A stretch of DNA of 64,000 bases from Polynucleobacter kasalickyi (lineage in GTDB: Bacteria > Pseudomonadota > Gammaproteobacteria > Burkholderiales > Burkholderiaceae), in assembly GCF_900176405.1 (NCBI RefSeq), contig NZ_FWXJ01000002.1, forward strand, positions 186,001 to 250,000, read 5' to 3'. Below the pieces are notes generated by a model. It did no database searches and had not been told where the DNA came from. It saw only the letters and a list, made by a program, of their open reading frames with translations. Position numbers and translations under genes: made by a program. Of this stretch, positions 26,747-36,729 are shown piece by piece; the stretch's first letter is position 1, and the number at the start of each line of letters is the position of its first letter.

Positions 26747-27718
26747 ATGAGTGATTTGAACGATTCCAAATTTGAAACAAAGCTAGCCGCCGAACCGAGT
26801 CAGGAAAATGATTCTGTTTGCTATCCGACCATTGCTGATATTGTCGGAAAAACCCCTTTAATTCGTCTACAAAGAATTCCAGGGCAAGGTAATCAAATTC
26901 GCAATAATATTATTCTAGGGAAGTTGGAAGGAAATAATCCAGCTGGTTCTGTGAAAGATCGTCCCGCTTTATCGATGATCAAAAAAGCGCAAGAGCGGGG
27001 AGACATCACGCCAGGTGATACGTTGATCGAGGCTACCAGTGGCAATACTGGGATCGCATTAGCAATGGTTGCAGCGATCTTGGGATATAAAATGATTTTA
27101 GTGATGCCTGACAATCAAAGTTTAGAGCGTCGTCAGAGTATGACAGCATATGGTGCTGAATTAATCTTAACGCCATCTTCAGGAGGCATGGAATATGCCC
27201 GAGACTTTGCTAATCAATTACAAAAAGAAGGACGTGGGGTTGTTTTAGACCAGTTCTCCAACCGTGATAATCCTTTGGCGCACATCGAAGGGACTGGTCC
27301 TGAGATTTGGCAAGATACGAAGGGCACCATTACACATTTTGTTTCTTCAATGGGCACAACCGGTACGATTACCGGGGTATCTACTTTTTTGAAAGAGCAA
27401 AATCCTCATATTCAAATTATTGGCGTGCAGCCGACCGATGGCTCTCAAATTCCAGGGATTCGAAAATGGGCGCCAGAGTACTTACCTAAAATTTTTGATT
27501 CCAGTCGGGTAGATAGTTTGGAATATGTTTCTCAAACTGAGGCTGAGGAAATGTGCCGCAGATTAGCCAAAGAAGAGGGCATCTTTTGTGGCATTTCAGC
27601 AGCTGGGACTTTGGTTGCAGCCCTAAGGATTGCAGAAAGAATCGAAAATGCTACAGTCGTTTTTGTGGTTTGTGACCGCGGTGACCGTTATTTATCGACC
27701 GGAGTTTTTCCCGTTTAG
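26747..27718 (+). CDS. cysM: Cysteine synthase B
   Basis: 323 residues, PLP enzyme joining O-acetylserine with sulfide or thiosulfate. PLP Lys in NPAGSVKDRPALSMI, EATSGNTGIALAMVAA, and the phosphate cup SSMGTTGTITGVS. The form ending in RGDRYLSTGVFP and the short C-terminus match CysM. Its last 68 bases lie inside the convergent mltB frame. Confidence 0.94.
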   Translation: MSDLNDSKFETKLAAEPSQENDSVCYPTIADIVGKTPLIRLQRIPGQGNQIRNNIILGKLEGNNPAGSVKDRPALSMIKKAQERGDITPGDTLIEATSGNTGIALAMVAAILGYKMILVMPDNQSLERRQSMTAYGAELILTPSSGGMEYARDFANQLQKEGRGVVLDQFSNRDNPLAHIEGTGPEIWQDTKGTITHFVSSMGTTGTITGVSTFLKEQNPHIQIIGVQPTDGSQIPGIRKWAPEYLPKIFDSSRVDSLEYVSQTEAEEMCRRLAKEEGIFCGISAAGTLVAALRIAERIENATVVFVVCDRGDRYLSTGVFPV

Positions 27719-28895
27719 CGGAGTTGAGTGTATCAAAGCTAACCGGATTAGTGATTTTGTCATCAATTAAATTAGCGACGGTATAGCCAAACTCGGTCAC
27801 GGCCATCGCATAAAAAAAACTGCGGTTATATTGGGTAATGACCTCAAAATTCTTTAAGCCAACCCAGTAAGTTGTCGACTCGTTTCCTTTGAGGTCAATT
27901 TCGGGCAAATCAACAATAAGCGCTAGTTCAGTTGGGTTCAACCCCTGCGGAATGGTCTCAATAATTTTCATTGCTTTTAACTGTGACAACGTCCATTTCG
28001 GATTTGGGTCACCATCGGCAATTTTTTGGACTGCCTCCAAAGCATTGATGTTGCGATTCACTGGTAATAGAATGGGTTGATCAACGACCCAACCATGAAT
28101 TAATAGAAAGTTGGCAATACTGGCCATTGCGTCTATCGGACTATTTCTTAAATCGATCAAGCCATCCTTATCACCGTCCGTAGCATATTTAAGCAAACTA
28201 GTGGGCATAAACTGCGGCATACCAATGGCACCTGCGAAGGAGCTGGGTTGCGTTAAGCACTCTTTGAAAACCATTGGGTTGTCAATTTGTCCGGAAGGAC
28301 TACAAAACGAAATGAGATCAGCTAATTGTTCCTTAAACATTTGTGAGCGCGCAATTCGGTTGGGCGTGTCGGGATAATCAAAGGCTAAGGTCACTAACAC
28401 ATCTCTGACTGGAAAACGCCCCATATTTTTGCCATAAATCGTTTCGATACCTAAAATTCCAACGATTAAGGCAGCAGGAATACCGGTACTTTTTTCTATT
28501 TGAGATAGTTCGACTTGATACGTACGCCAAAATTTTTGACCCGCTTGAACTCTAGAGGAGTCTTGAGCATTTTGTCGATACTTGAGCCAGTTTTTCTTGC
28601 TAATTACGCCGGGGGGTGGGGCAATATATTTTTTTGCGGTCAATTGTGGCGTTACATCAGCAAAAACTTCTCTTAATGTTGAGATGGATAAATTTTTCCT
28701 AAGTCCTACCTCGATTAAAAAAAGATCTAGCAACTGCGCTTGAGAAAGAATCACGGTGTCATCGGAAATTTCTTTGGAACTGATTGTTTTAGACCCCGCA
28801 ATGGGTTGTGCATCAACCCTAGAAAAAGATCCAGTTAGGGAAAACACTACACAGAAAGTAGTCAAAACAATGTTAAATTTTTTAGTAAATATCAT
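27651..28895 (-). CDS. mltB: Lytic murein transglycosylase B
   Basis: 414 residues with a signal peptide (FNIVLTTFCVVFSLTGSFS). The catalytic Glu is in VGILGIETIYGKNMGRFPV and the SLT-fold pattern continues with SFAGAIGMPQFMPTSLLKYA and DKDGLIDL. It cleaves peptidoglycan to anhydro-muropeptides. There is no lipobox Cys, so it is periplasmic or soluble. The last 22 residues are basic and unlike the family; they are encoded across the end of cysM, suggesting a lost original stop. Confidence 0.93.
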   Translation of the reverse strand: MIFTKKFNIVLTTFCVVFSLTGSFSRVDAQPIAGSKTISSKEISDDTVILSQAQLLDLFLIEVGLRKNLSISTLREVFADVTPQLTAKKYIAPPPGVISKKNWLKYRQNAQDSSRVQAGQKFWRTYQVELSQIEKSTGIPAALIVGILGIETIYGKNMGRFPVRDVLVTLAFDYPDTPNRIARSQMFKEQLADLISFCSPSGQIDNPMVFKECLTQPSSFAGAIGMPQFMPTSLLKYATDGDKDGLIDLRNSPIDAMASIANFLLIHGWVVDQPILLPVNRNINALEAVQKIADGDPNPKWTLSQLKAMKIIETIPQGLNPTELALIVDLPEIDLKGNESTTYWVGLKNFEVITQYNRSFFYAMAVTEFGYTVANLIDDKITNPVSFDTLNSAKREKLRSINNGHRGHKPQKRL

Positions 28896-28956
28896 GAATA
28901 TTTAAAGTTTCAGTAATAATAGAAAGAACAAATAACCTTTTAATACAATTTTCATT

Positions 28957-29880
28957 ATGCCTACAGGATTTATTTCTCATTCGGATTGTTTGAAGCACGA
29001 AATGGGAAATTATCATCCAGAGTGTCCCGAACGACTCACTGCCATTGAAGACCAGTTATTGCTGAGTCGGATTAATGATTTTCTAATCAAGTTGACGCCC
29101 CCTCTAGCGACTGAGGAAAATTTGAATTTAGTTCATTCTAAAGAACATATTGAGTTTGTCAAAAGTATTCGTCCCTCTGCAGGTTATGCTGAAATTGATG
29201 GTGATACCTTGATGAACCCACATTCCTGGAATGCGGCACTCCGGGCGGCAGGTGCTGGACTTTTAGCGGTTGATGCCATTATGAACAAAGAGCTTGTGAA
29301 TGCATTTTGTTCGGTAAGGCCCCCTGGGCATCATGCCGAGCCGAACAAGGCAATGGGCTTTTGTTTTTTTAACAATCTAGCGATTGCAGCTAAGTATGCA
29401 GTGAGTAAGTACGCTATTCAACGAGTTGCCATTATTGACTTTGATGTCCACCATGGGAATGGTACTGAGCATGCCTTTATGCAGGATGAACGTTTTTTAA
29501 TGTGTAGTTTTTTTCAGCATCCTTTATTCCCCTATAGCGGTACAAATAATACGGCAAAAAATATGTTAAATACGCCTGTTCCCGCTTTTACGAACGGACA
29601 AACCATTCGTCAATTAGTGGAAGAGCATTGGCTACCTAGACTAAACGAATTTAAGCCTGAGTTTATTTTTATATCGGCTGGCTTTGATGCTCATCGTGAA
29701 GATGAACTCGGTCAGATGGGACTGATCGAGTCTGATTACGCTTGGTTAACCCAACAAATTGTTGCGATTGCCAAGCAATATGCCCAAGGAAGAATTGTGA
29801 GTTGTTTAGAGGGTGGCTATAACTTATCTGCATTATCTCGAAGTGTCGTGGCTCATATTAAAGAGCTTGCTGAAATTTAA
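28957..29880 (+). CDS. Histone-deacetylase-family amidohydrolase
   Basis: 307 residues, class II HDAC/acetoin-utilisation/acetylpolyamine amidohydrolase fold. Catalytic and zinc-binding residues are all visible: RPPGHHAEPNKAMGFCFFNN, DFDVHHGNGTEH, FISAGFDAHRED and LEGGYN. It could deacetylate lysines or acetylated polyamines; the substrate cannot be told. It lies 32 bases before the acyl-CoA synthetase, so it may regulate acyl-CoA synthetase acetylation as AcuC does for Acs (inference). Confidence 0.92.
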   Translation: MPTGFISHSDCLKHEMGNYHPECPERLTAIEDQLLLSRINDFLIKLTPPLATEENLNLVHSKEHIEFVKSIRPSAGYAEIDGDTLMNPHSWNAALRAAGAGLLAVDAIMNKELVNAFCSVRPPGHHAEPNKAMGFCFFNNLAIAAKYAVSKYAIQRVAIIDFDVHHGNGTEHAFMQDERFLMCSFFQHPLFPYSGTNNTAKNMLNTPVPAFTNGQTIRQLVEEHWLPRLNEFKPEFIFISAGFDAHREDELGQMGLIESDYAWLTQQIVAIAKQYAQGRIVSCLEGGYNLSALSRSVVAHIKELAEI

Positions 29881-29912
29881 GGGGGCAGTCCCCGATTTTT
29901 GGAAGGGCGTTA

Positions 29913-31574
29913 ATGACTAAAATTTTCGAAAAAGATTTGGCTAAAACTCCAGCAAACTATACAGCGATGTCACCGCTGAGTTTCATCGAGCGAACTGCCA
30001 ATGTATATCCTGAGCGCTTAGCTATTGTGCATGGTGAACTAAAGCAAAATTGGCAAACAACCTATTCACGTTGCAAAAAATTAGCGAGTGCGCTTCGCCA
30101 AGTTGGCATCGCCAAGGGCGATACTGTTGCGGTGATGTTACCGAATACTCCACCCATGGTGGAAGCCCACTTCGGCGTGCCGATGACAGGGGCCATCTTG
30201 AATTGCTTAAATACGCGCCTTGATGCACAGACGATTGCCTTTATGCTGAATCATGGTGAGGCTAAGGTAGTGATAGTCGATCCTGAATTTAGCCACACGA
30301 TTGCTAAAGCAATAGAAATTGCAGCACTTGATCCCGCTTCCAGGGTTAGAGATTTAATTGTGATCGATGTAGTGGATTCTTTATACACTGGGCAAGCAGT
30401 AAAAATTGGTAAGTATGTCTATGAGGATTTTGTCGCTTTAGGTGAGCCAGATTTTTCTTGGCAATATCCAGAAGATGAATGGGATTCGATTTGCTTGAAT
30501 TACACCTCTGGTACCACGGGCAATCCCAAAGGGGTGGTCTATTCACATCGGGGCGCTGCAACGAATGCAATTTCAAATATCCTTGAATGGGATATGCCGC
30601 GTCATCCAGTCTATTTGTGGACTTTACCCATGTTTCACTGTAATGGTTGGTGTTTCCCATGGACGGTGGCGGCAAGAGCTGGTGTGAATGTCTGCTTACG
30701 CAGGGTGGATGCGGTAAATATTTTGCAGGCGATTAAAACTTTAGGAGTCACCCATTACTGTGCTGCACCAATAGTGCATGGACTATTGGTCAATGCCACC
30801 GAAGAACTCAAGAAAGACCTACCCAAAGGTGTAAGAGCGATGGTGGCAGGAGCAGCTCCGCCTGCATCGATGATTGAAGGTATGGAAGAAATGGGGTTTG
30901 ATTTAACCCATGTGTATGGCTTGACAGAGACCTATGGCCCAGCTTCTGTTTGCGTGAAGCACGAAGACTGGGATGAGATGCCAATCGGTGATCGTGCGGC
31001 GCTCAACGCACGTCAGGGCGTCCGTTATCACCTTCAACAAGAAATGAGCGTAGTGGATCCACAAACGATGCAGATAGTTCCTGCCGACGGTCAAACCATG
31101 GGTGAAATTGTTTTTAGAGGAAATATCGCGATGAAAGGGTATCTAAAAAACCCAGATGCGACGAGTGAAGCTTTTGCCGGAGGTTGGTTTCATACGGGGG
31201 ATTTAGCCGTGATCCATCCTGATGGTTATATTAAGATCAAGGATCGTAGTAAAGACATCATTATTTCTGGAGGAGAGAATATTTCCTCAATCGAGTTAGA
31301 AGATATTTTGTATCGACACCCAGCGGTTCTAGCGGCTGCAGTGGTTGCCATGCCTGACCCAAAGTGGGGGGAAACCCCATGTGCTTTTTTAGAAATCAAA
31401 TCTAACTCAAAGGTCACAGAACAAGATATTATTGACTACTGTAAATTACACCTTGCGGGCTTCAAAGTGCCCAGAGTTGTAGTATTTGGAGATTTACCCA
31501 AAACCTCAACAGGTAAAATACAAAAATTCGAATTACGTAAGCTCGCAGGTTCATTAAAAGCCATTGATGTCTAA
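29913..31574 (+). CDS. Acyl-CoA synthetase (AMP-forming)
   Basis: 553 residues, ANL superfamily. ATP loop YTSGTTGNPKGVVYSHRG (about 196-213), VYGLTETYGP, hinge TGDLAVIHPDGYIKIKDRSKD, and catalytic Lys in TSTGKIQKFELR. The form is close to medium-chain fatty acid or methylmercaptopropionate-CoA ligases (DmdB-like). The downstream etfBA and a large acyl-CoA dehydrogenase suggest the product is oxidised next. Exact substrate unknown. Confidence 0.9.
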   Translation: MTKIFEKDLAKTPANYTAMSPLSFIERTANVYPERLAIVHGELKQNWQTTYSRCKKLASALRQVGIAKGDTVAVMLPNTPPMVEAHFGVPMTGAILNCLNTRLDAQTIAFMLNHGEAKVVIVDPEFSHTIAKAIEIAALDPASRVRDLIVIDVVDSLYTGQAVKIGKYVYEDFVALGEPDFSWQYPEDEWDSICLNYTSGTTGNPKGVVYSHRGAATNAISNILEWDMPRHPVYLWTLPMFHCNGWCFPWTVAARAGVNVCLRRVDAVNILQAIKTLGVTHYCAAPIVHGLLVNATEELKKDLPKGVRAMVAGAAPPASMIEGMEEMGFDLTHVYGLTETYGPASVCVKHEDWDEMPIGDRAALNARQGVRYHLQQEMSVVDPQTMQIVPADGQTMGEIVFRGNIAMKGYLKNPDATSEAFAGGWFHTGDLAVIHPDGYIKIKDRSKDIIISGGENISSIELEDILYRHPAVLAAAVVAMPDPKWGETPCAFLEIKSNSKVTEQDIIDYCKLHLAGFKVPRVVVFGDLPKTSTGKIQKFELRKLAGSLKAIDV

Positions 31575-31647
31575 TGGTTAATAAAACTCGCTAGCTTTTT
31601 TGTAAAATAGAAGATGGTTAGCATTTAATTTAAAAATTTAGGTCATT

Positions 31648-32397
31648 ATGAAGATATTAGTTGCCGTAAAACGTGTTATTGACTACAACGTCAAAATTAG
31701 AGTGAAGTCTGATCAAACCGGAGTTGAAACTGCCAATGTCAAAATGAGCATGAACCCTTTTGATGAAATTGCAGTGGAAGAGGCTGTCAGGTTAAAAGAT
31801 GCTGGTATTGCAACGGAAGTAATTGCTGTTTCTATCGGACCTGTGGCTTGTCAAGAAACCCTTAGAACAGCGATGGCAATTGGTGCTGACCGAGGCATAT
31901 TGGTTGAAGCGAATGAAGAAGTCCAGCCGCTCGCGGTAGCTAAGTTGCTCAAAGCGATTGTGGATAAAGAACAACCGCAAATTATTATTTTAGGTAAGCA
32001 AGCAATTGATGATGACAGTAACCAAACTGGTCAAATGTTGGCCGCGTTAATGAATGCTGGTCAAGCAACCTTTGCTTCTAAAGTCGTTGTGCAAGATGGT
32101 AATTTATCTGTGACGCGTGAAATTGATGGCGGCTTAGAGACGATTGCGTTGAAATTGCCTGCAGTGATTACCACTGACCTCCGACTCAATGAACCAAGAT
32201 TTGTCACTTTGCCGAACATCATGAAAGCGAAGAAAAAGCCATTAGATTCAATGAAGCCTGAAGATTTAGGGGTTGACATCACGCCACGTCTTAAAACTCT
32301 CAAAGTTGTTGAGCCTGCAGCAAGGTCAGCTGGTGTCATGGTTCCAGATATTAAAACTTTGGTCGAAAAACTTAAAAATGAAGCAAAGGTAATCTAA
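31648..32397 (+). CDS. etfB: Electron transfer flavoprotein, beta subunit
   Basis: 249 residues. It pairs with EtfA to carry electrons from acyl-CoA dehydrogenases to ETF-quinone oxidoreductase. Family pattern: [36 protein letters not shown], and the adenine-nucleotide segment [20 protein letters not shown]. Its stop is immediately followed by the etfA start. Confidence 0.97.
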   Translation: MKILVAVKRVIDYNVKIRVKSDQTGVETANVKMSMNPFDEIAVEEAVRLKDAGIATEVIAVSIGPVACQETLRTAMAIGADRGILVEANEEVQPLAVAKLLKAIVDKEQPQIIILGKQAIDDDSNQTGQMLAALMNAGQATFASKVVVQDGNLSVTREIDGGLETIALKLPAVITTDLRLNEPRFVTLPNIMKAKKKPLDSMKPEDLGVDITPRLKTLKVVEPAARSAGVMVPDIKTLVEKLKNEAKVI

Positions 32398-33330
32398 ATG
32401 GTCGCGTTAGTTATAGCAGAGCATCAAAATCAATCCATCCAAGCAGGTACTTTGAATGTAGTAACTGCGGCAACTCAGTTAGCCGATGAAATCCACGTAT
32501 TGGTCATCGGTGATCAAGCTGGAGAGGCTGCAAATGCAGTTGCAAAAATCAAAGGTGTTACCAAAGTGTTATTGGCACAAGCGGATTACTTTGCAAATCA
32601 ACTTGCAGAGCCATTAAGTGCCCAAGTTGTAGCGATTGCCGCTAATTACACTCATATTCTGACAAACGCGACGCCATTTGGTAAAAATATTTTGCCAAGA
32701 GTTGCGGCATTGTTAGATGTTGCTCAAGTATCAGAAGTGACCAATATCATTTCTGCAGATACTTTTGAAAGACCGATTTATGCGGGTAACGCGATTGCTA
32801 CTGTTCAAGCGACGGATGCCATTAAGGTATTGAGTGTGCGGGCAACTTCCTTTGAACCAGCATCTTTAGAAGGTCAAGCAAGTGTGGAAGAAATTGCTGT
32901 GATTAGTAATCCTGCCTTGACCACCTTTACTAGTAAAGAGACAGTAAAACTCGATCGCCCTGAATTAACTTCAGCCAAAATCATCGTGTCAGGTGGTCGT
33001 GGACTAGGTTCAGCGGAAAATTTCCATGCAGTCATGGAGCCATTAGCCGATAAGTTTGGGGCTGCGCTTGGTGCTTCCAGAGCTGCCGTAGATGCTGGTT
33101 ATGTGCCAAATGATTATCAAGTTGGCCAAACTGGCAAGATTGTTGCTCCACAGTTGTATGTTGCGGTTGGGATATCTGGCGCGATACAACATTTAGCCGG
33201 TATGAAAGACTCTAAGGTGATTATTGCTATCAATAAAGATCCTGATGCGCCTATTTTTGGTGTGGCAGATTATGGCTTAGTCGCCGATTTATTTTCAGCG
33301 GTGCCAGAGTTGATTCAAGAGTTAGGTTAA
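32398..33330 (+). CDS. etfA: Electron transfer flavoprotein, alpha subunit
   Basis: 310 residues. The C-terminal FAD domain is intact: [55 protein letters not shown] and [16 protein letters not shown]. Directly abuts etfB, so the subunits are co-translated. Confidence 0.97.
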   Translation: MVALVIAEHQNQSIQAGTLNVVTAATQLADEIHVLVIGDQAGEAANAVAKIKGVTKVLLAQADYFANQLAEPLSAQVVAIAANYTHILTNATPFGKNILPRVAALLDVAQVSEVTNIISADTFERPIYAGNAIATVQATDAIKVLSVRATSFEPASLEGQASVEEIAVISNPALTTFTSKETVKLDRPELTSAKIIVSGGRGLGSAENFHAVMEPLADKFGAALGASRAAVDAGYVPNDYQVGQTGKIVAPQLYVAVGISGAIQHLAGMKDSKVIIAINKDPDAPIFGVADYGLVADLFSAVPELIQELG

Positions 33331-33375
33331 GTTGTTGTAAAAGCATCAGTTGGTTCATCAAATTAAGGAGAAGCA

Positions 33376-35163
33376 ATGTCTTACCAAGCCCCTTTAAAGG
33401 AAATGGCATTTGTGATGAATCAACTGGCTGGGCTATCTGAGATATGTAAATACCCTGGTTTTCAAGCGAGCGAATTAGACGCACAGATGACCCAGGCCAT
33501 CTTAGAAGAAAGTGCTAAATTCTCTCAAGAAGTGTTAGACCCTTTGAATTGGAGCGCTGACTGCGCTCCTGGATCTTTACAGGGTGATGAAGTCTTTACT
33601 GCCAAAGGTTTCAAAGAGGCCTATCAGTTGCTAGTCGCAGGTGGTTGGCAGGGGGTCGTTCATCCGCAAGAGTATGGGGGGCAAGGCCTACCCAAATTAC
33701 TTGCTACAGCTTGTACCGAAATGATGAATTCAGCCAATTTGTCCTTTGCCCTCTGCCCCTTATTGACAGACGGTGCCATCGAGGCATTATTAACAGCAGC
33801 TAGTGATGAAATCAAACATAGTTACTTACCAAATATGATTTCAGGTAAGTGGACCGGTACGATGAATCTTACCGAACCACAAGCTGGTTCGGACCTTTCT
33901 TTAGTGAGAACCAAGGCGATTGCAGAGCCTGATGGTCGCTATAAGATTTTTGGTACAAAAATATATATTACCTATGGCGAGCATGATCTCGCTGAAAATA
34001 TCATTCATTTGGTATTAGCTCGAACACCGGACGCACCTGAGGGAGTGAAGGGTATTTCGTTATTTGTGGTTCCTAAATTTCTTGTCAATCCGGATGCCTC
34101 TCTAGGTGAGCGTAATGATGTTCATTGTGTATCGATTGAGCATAAACTGGGTATCAAAGCGAGTCCAACAGCCGTTTTGCAATTTGGAGATCACGGTGGT
34201 GCGACCGGTTATTTGGTCGGTCAAGAAAATCGTGGACTAGAGTATATGTTCATCATGATGAATGCAGCACGGTTTAATGTGGGTATGCAAGGGGTGGCAA
34301 TTGCGGAACGAGCTTATCAGCGGGCAGTCCAGTATGCAAAAGAGCGCTTACAAAGTCGGGATTTATCTGGCTCGAATGGACCTGTGGCCATTATTCATCA
34401 CCCAGATGTCAAACGGATGCTTTTAACGATGAGAGCCTATACACAGGCCACGCGTAGTTTGGCTTACGTCGGTGCCGCTGCCCAAGATGCGAGTCATCAG
34501 GCTGTCGATCCACAAGAAAAAATATTAGCTCAAACATTTTTTGAGTTTCTGGTGCCAATTATCAAAGGTTTTTCAACGGAAGTATCCGTGGAAGTAGCGA
34601 GCCTAGGTATTCAGGTCCACGGGGGAATGGGGTATATCGAAGAAACTGGTGCCGCTCAACATTTCAGAGATGCCAGAATACTGCCAATTTATGAGGGGAC
34701 TACTGCCATTCAAGCAAATGACCTGGTTGGTAGAAAAACCCTAAGAGATGGTGGCGCTGTTGCTAAGCGGATTGCAAAACAAATCGAAACTACCGAAACT
34801 CAATTGGCTACGCACGCATCCGATGCGGCTCTCATGATGTTAAGCCATTTAAAGCCAGCGAGACTGGCATTTGAGGAAGTTGTTGAGTACGTGTTGCAAA
34901 ACGCTAAGCAAGACATTAAGGCAGTATTTGGCGGCAGTGTTACCTATTTAAAACTGGCTGGGCTGACTCTTTCGGGTTGGCAGATGGCCAGGACTCTATT
35001 GATTGCTGAAGAGCTGGCGAATGAAGATCCAGAATTTTATGCGGCAAAAGTTACTACAGCGATATTTTTTGCCCAACAGCTCTTAACTCAGGTTCCGGGC
35101 TTAGCAGTTGCAGTGACTCAGGGTGGCAAGAGTTTGAATGCAATGACCGCTGATCAGTTCTAA
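33376..35163 (+). CDS. Large acyl-CoA dehydrogenase (DmdC-like)
   Basis: 595 residues, about 200 more than ordinary acyl-CoA dehydrogenases; the added C-terminal domain is typical of the group annotated as 3-methylmercaptopropionyl-CoA dehydrogenase. FAD/substrate motifs: MNLTEPQAGSDLSLVRTKA, GNxG-type arginine region QVHGGMGYIEETGAAQH, and the base Glu in ILPIYEGTTAIQANDL. ETF genes lie just upstream, its expected electron acceptor. Real substrate could be a medium or branched acyl-CoA rather than the sulfur compound. AAGGAG precedes the ATG. Confidence 0.92.
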   Translation: MSYQAPLKEMAFVMNQLAGLSEICKYPGFQASELDAQMTQAILEESAKFSQEVLDPLNWSADCAPGSLQGDEVFTAKGFKEAYQLLVAGGWQGVVHPQEYGGQGLPKLLATACTEMMNSANLSFALCPLLTDGAIEALLTAASDEIKHSYLPNMISGKWTGTMNLTEPQAGSDLSLVRTKAIAEPDGRYKIFGTKIYITYGEHDLAENIIHLVLARTPDAPEGVKGISLFVVPKFLVNPDASLGERNDVHCVSIEHKLGIKASPTAVLQFGDHGGATGYLVGQENRGLEYMFIMMNAARFNVGMQGVAIAERAYQRAVQYAKERLQSRDLSGSNGPVAIIHHPDVKRMLLTMRAYTQATRSLAYVGAAAQDASHQAVDPQEKILAQTFFEFLVPIIKGFSTEVSVEVASLGIQVHGGMGYIEETGAAQHFRDARILPIYEGTTAIQANDLVGRKTLRDGGAVAKRIAKQIETTETQLATHASDAALMMLSHLKPARLAFEEVVEYVLQNAKQDIKAVFGGSVTYLKLAGLTLSGWQMARTLLIAEELANEDPEFYAAKVTTAIFFAQQLLTQVPGLAVAVTQGGKSLNAMTADQF

Positions 35164-35168
35164 AAGTA

Positions 35169-35615
35169 TTATTGAGAAATTTTCCTGGCGGCTTCAATTT
35201 GCATGCTGAAATATTGTTCAAACGCAATGGCAAGACCTGACATCAGAAAAAATGCTCCAACCATTAAGGCAACGACTACGCACAAAATGATGAGCCAACC
35301 AGACTGATTCTTTTTGGTAGACAAGGGATTAAATTGAGCATCAAACTTTTCGTCAGGACGCAGGCCAAATGCAAAAGTTGCAATCCAACTTGCCAGAATC
35401 GAACCCTCTCCAAGAATCACGGCAATCCAACCAAGTATTGACTCTTTTTCGGTCTGCGCTAATTCCATCCAACCCCAAACACCAATACATAAACAGGCGA
35501 TTTGTAGAAAAAACCATTTGCTCTTCAAGCCAAATAGGTACGCAAAGTGTAAGCCCGTGCCGGGTAAGAAGGTACTTAAAGTACAGGTAAGGAGTTTTGA
35601 TTTAAAGTTAGCCAT
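35169..35615 (-). CDS. Small membrane protein of unknown function
   Basis: 148 residues from MANFKSKLLTCT. Hydrophobic stretches FFLQIACLCIGVWGWMEL, GWIAVILGEGSILASWIATF and GWLIILCVVVALMVGAFFLM suggest about three or four membrane passes; the start resembles TM2-domain proteins (FLPGTGLHFAYLFGLKSKWF). The longer frame to 35696 overlaps the META gene, so the internal start is preferred. Function unknown. Confidence 0.65.
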   Translation of the reverse strand: MANFKSKLLTCTLSTFLPGTGLHFAYLFGLKSKWFFLQIACLCIGVWGWMELAQTEKESILGWIAVILGEGSILASWIATFAFGLRPDEKFDAQFNPLSTKKNQSGWLIILCVVVALMVGAFFLMSGLAIAFEQYFSMQIEAARKISQ

Positions 35616-35673
35616 AAACATTATGATAATGCTTCGGCAAACCTTTTGTATTTGGTGTTGATGAGGCGAAAAG

Positions 35674-36192
35674 TTAGTTCGTTTTATTTCGAGCAAATAC
35701 TAGAACATCACCACTTTTTCCAAAGAGTAATAACTGGTTCTGGTTTTGTTGCCAGGAGCGGTAGTCCTCTAAAACGTTCAAAAAATCTTTTTCGATAAGG
35801 TTTCGTTGATTTTCAAGGCACATTTTGCGAGTGCTACCAATTGGACCTAAAACAATTGCACCTTTGCTATCTTCTTTGAGGTTTGAAAAAAAGTGATTGC
35901 ATCCGGTAGAACCAGAAAGTAGATTTTTCGAGGCATCAAAGTCGATAAAAATATGGTCTGGACTCGTTATTTCGGGAATCGTTCTAAATTTGATTTGGCC
36001 ATTTTGAGGGGGGAGATTCCAACGTACTAGGGTCCAATGGCCATTTAACGCATTTAATGGAGGGGATGAACAGACATTGCAATCGGGGAGGACAGAAGTG
36101 CAAGAAACCAAGAAAAATAAGGCTGAAAAGGCAGATAATCTGGAGAAAATACTCAAAAAAGACTTTTTTAATAAAGAAGTGTTTGTCGTCAT
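35674..36192 (-). CDS. META-domain lipoprotein (HslJ-like)
   Basis: 172 residues. The signal peptide ends in a lipobox, FFLVSC, so it is a lipoprotein. The META domain (about 46-168) shows GHWTLVRW, LSGSTGCNHFFSNL and LGPIGSTRKMC, as in E. coli HslJ, an outer-membrane protein tied to novobiocin resistance. Ligand unknown. Precedes the small membrane gene on the same strand. Confidence 0.82.
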   Translation of the reverse strand: MTTNTSLLKKSFLSIFSRLSAFSALFFLVSCTSVLPDCNVCSSPPLNALNGHWTLVRWNLPPQNGQIKFRTIPEITSPDHIFIDFDASKNLLSGSTGCNHFFSNLKEDSKGAIVLGPIGSTRKMCLENQRNLIEKDFLNVLEDYRSWQQNQNQLLLFGKSGDVLVFARNKTN

Positions 36193-36354
36193 ATTGGTTT
36201 TACGCTAAAATAGTATGCTTTCCGGCTAAGTAATATTACTGAGACCATTATGCAACTGAAATTTTGCAGATGCCAGTGAAGATTGATAGTTCAGTAATTG
36301 TTTAGTTTGTCCTGGAATCCGATTAATTTTTTGATTTATTTTAAGGAAATACTT

Positions 36355-36603
36355 ATGGTCGTTATTCGACTTGCTCGTGGTGGTTCTAAAAAGCGTCCTT
36401 TTTACAGCGTAGTTGTAACTGATAAGCGTAATCGTCGTGACTCTAATTTCGTAGAGCGTTTAGGCTACTACAATCCTCGTGCAATCTCAACAGAACAAGG
36501 TTTTCGTGTTGCTCAGGATCGTTTGACATACTGGACTGGTGTAGGTGCTGAAATGTCTCCAACTGTTAAGCGTTTAATCAAGCAACATAAAACTGTAGCT
36601 TAA
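36355..36603 (+). CDS. rpsP: 30S ribosomal protein S16
   Basis: 82 residues: [20 protein letters not shown], then [17 protein letters not shown]. The ATG at 36355 has TAAGGA upstream; the longer frame from 36298 is leader. First gene of rpsP-rimM-trmD-rplS. Confidence 0.98.
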   Translation: MVVIRLARGGSKKRPFYSVVVTDKRNRRDSNFVERLGYYNPRAISTEQGFRVAQDRLTYWTGVGAEMSPTVKRLIKQHKTVA

Positions 36604-36632
36604 TTTTATATTTAGTTCGGATCGTGGTGGAG

Positions 36633-36687
36633 CCAACTGTTGGTCCCCATAAGATACTCAGGCCAATTTGATTAAACCATCAGTTGG
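36633..36687 (+). promoter_or_regulatory. Alternative-hairpin segment between rpsP and rimM
   Basis: CCAAC-T-GTTGG at 36633-36643 forms a local hairpin. The same CCAACTG can instead pair with CAGTTGG at 36681-36687. The two folds exclude each other, as in attenuators or translational switches. No U-tract follows. Confidence 0.35.
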
Positions 36688-36729
36688 TCTGTTGCAATTT
36701 TCTCCCGTAACTAATTTATTCTTCGTCAA

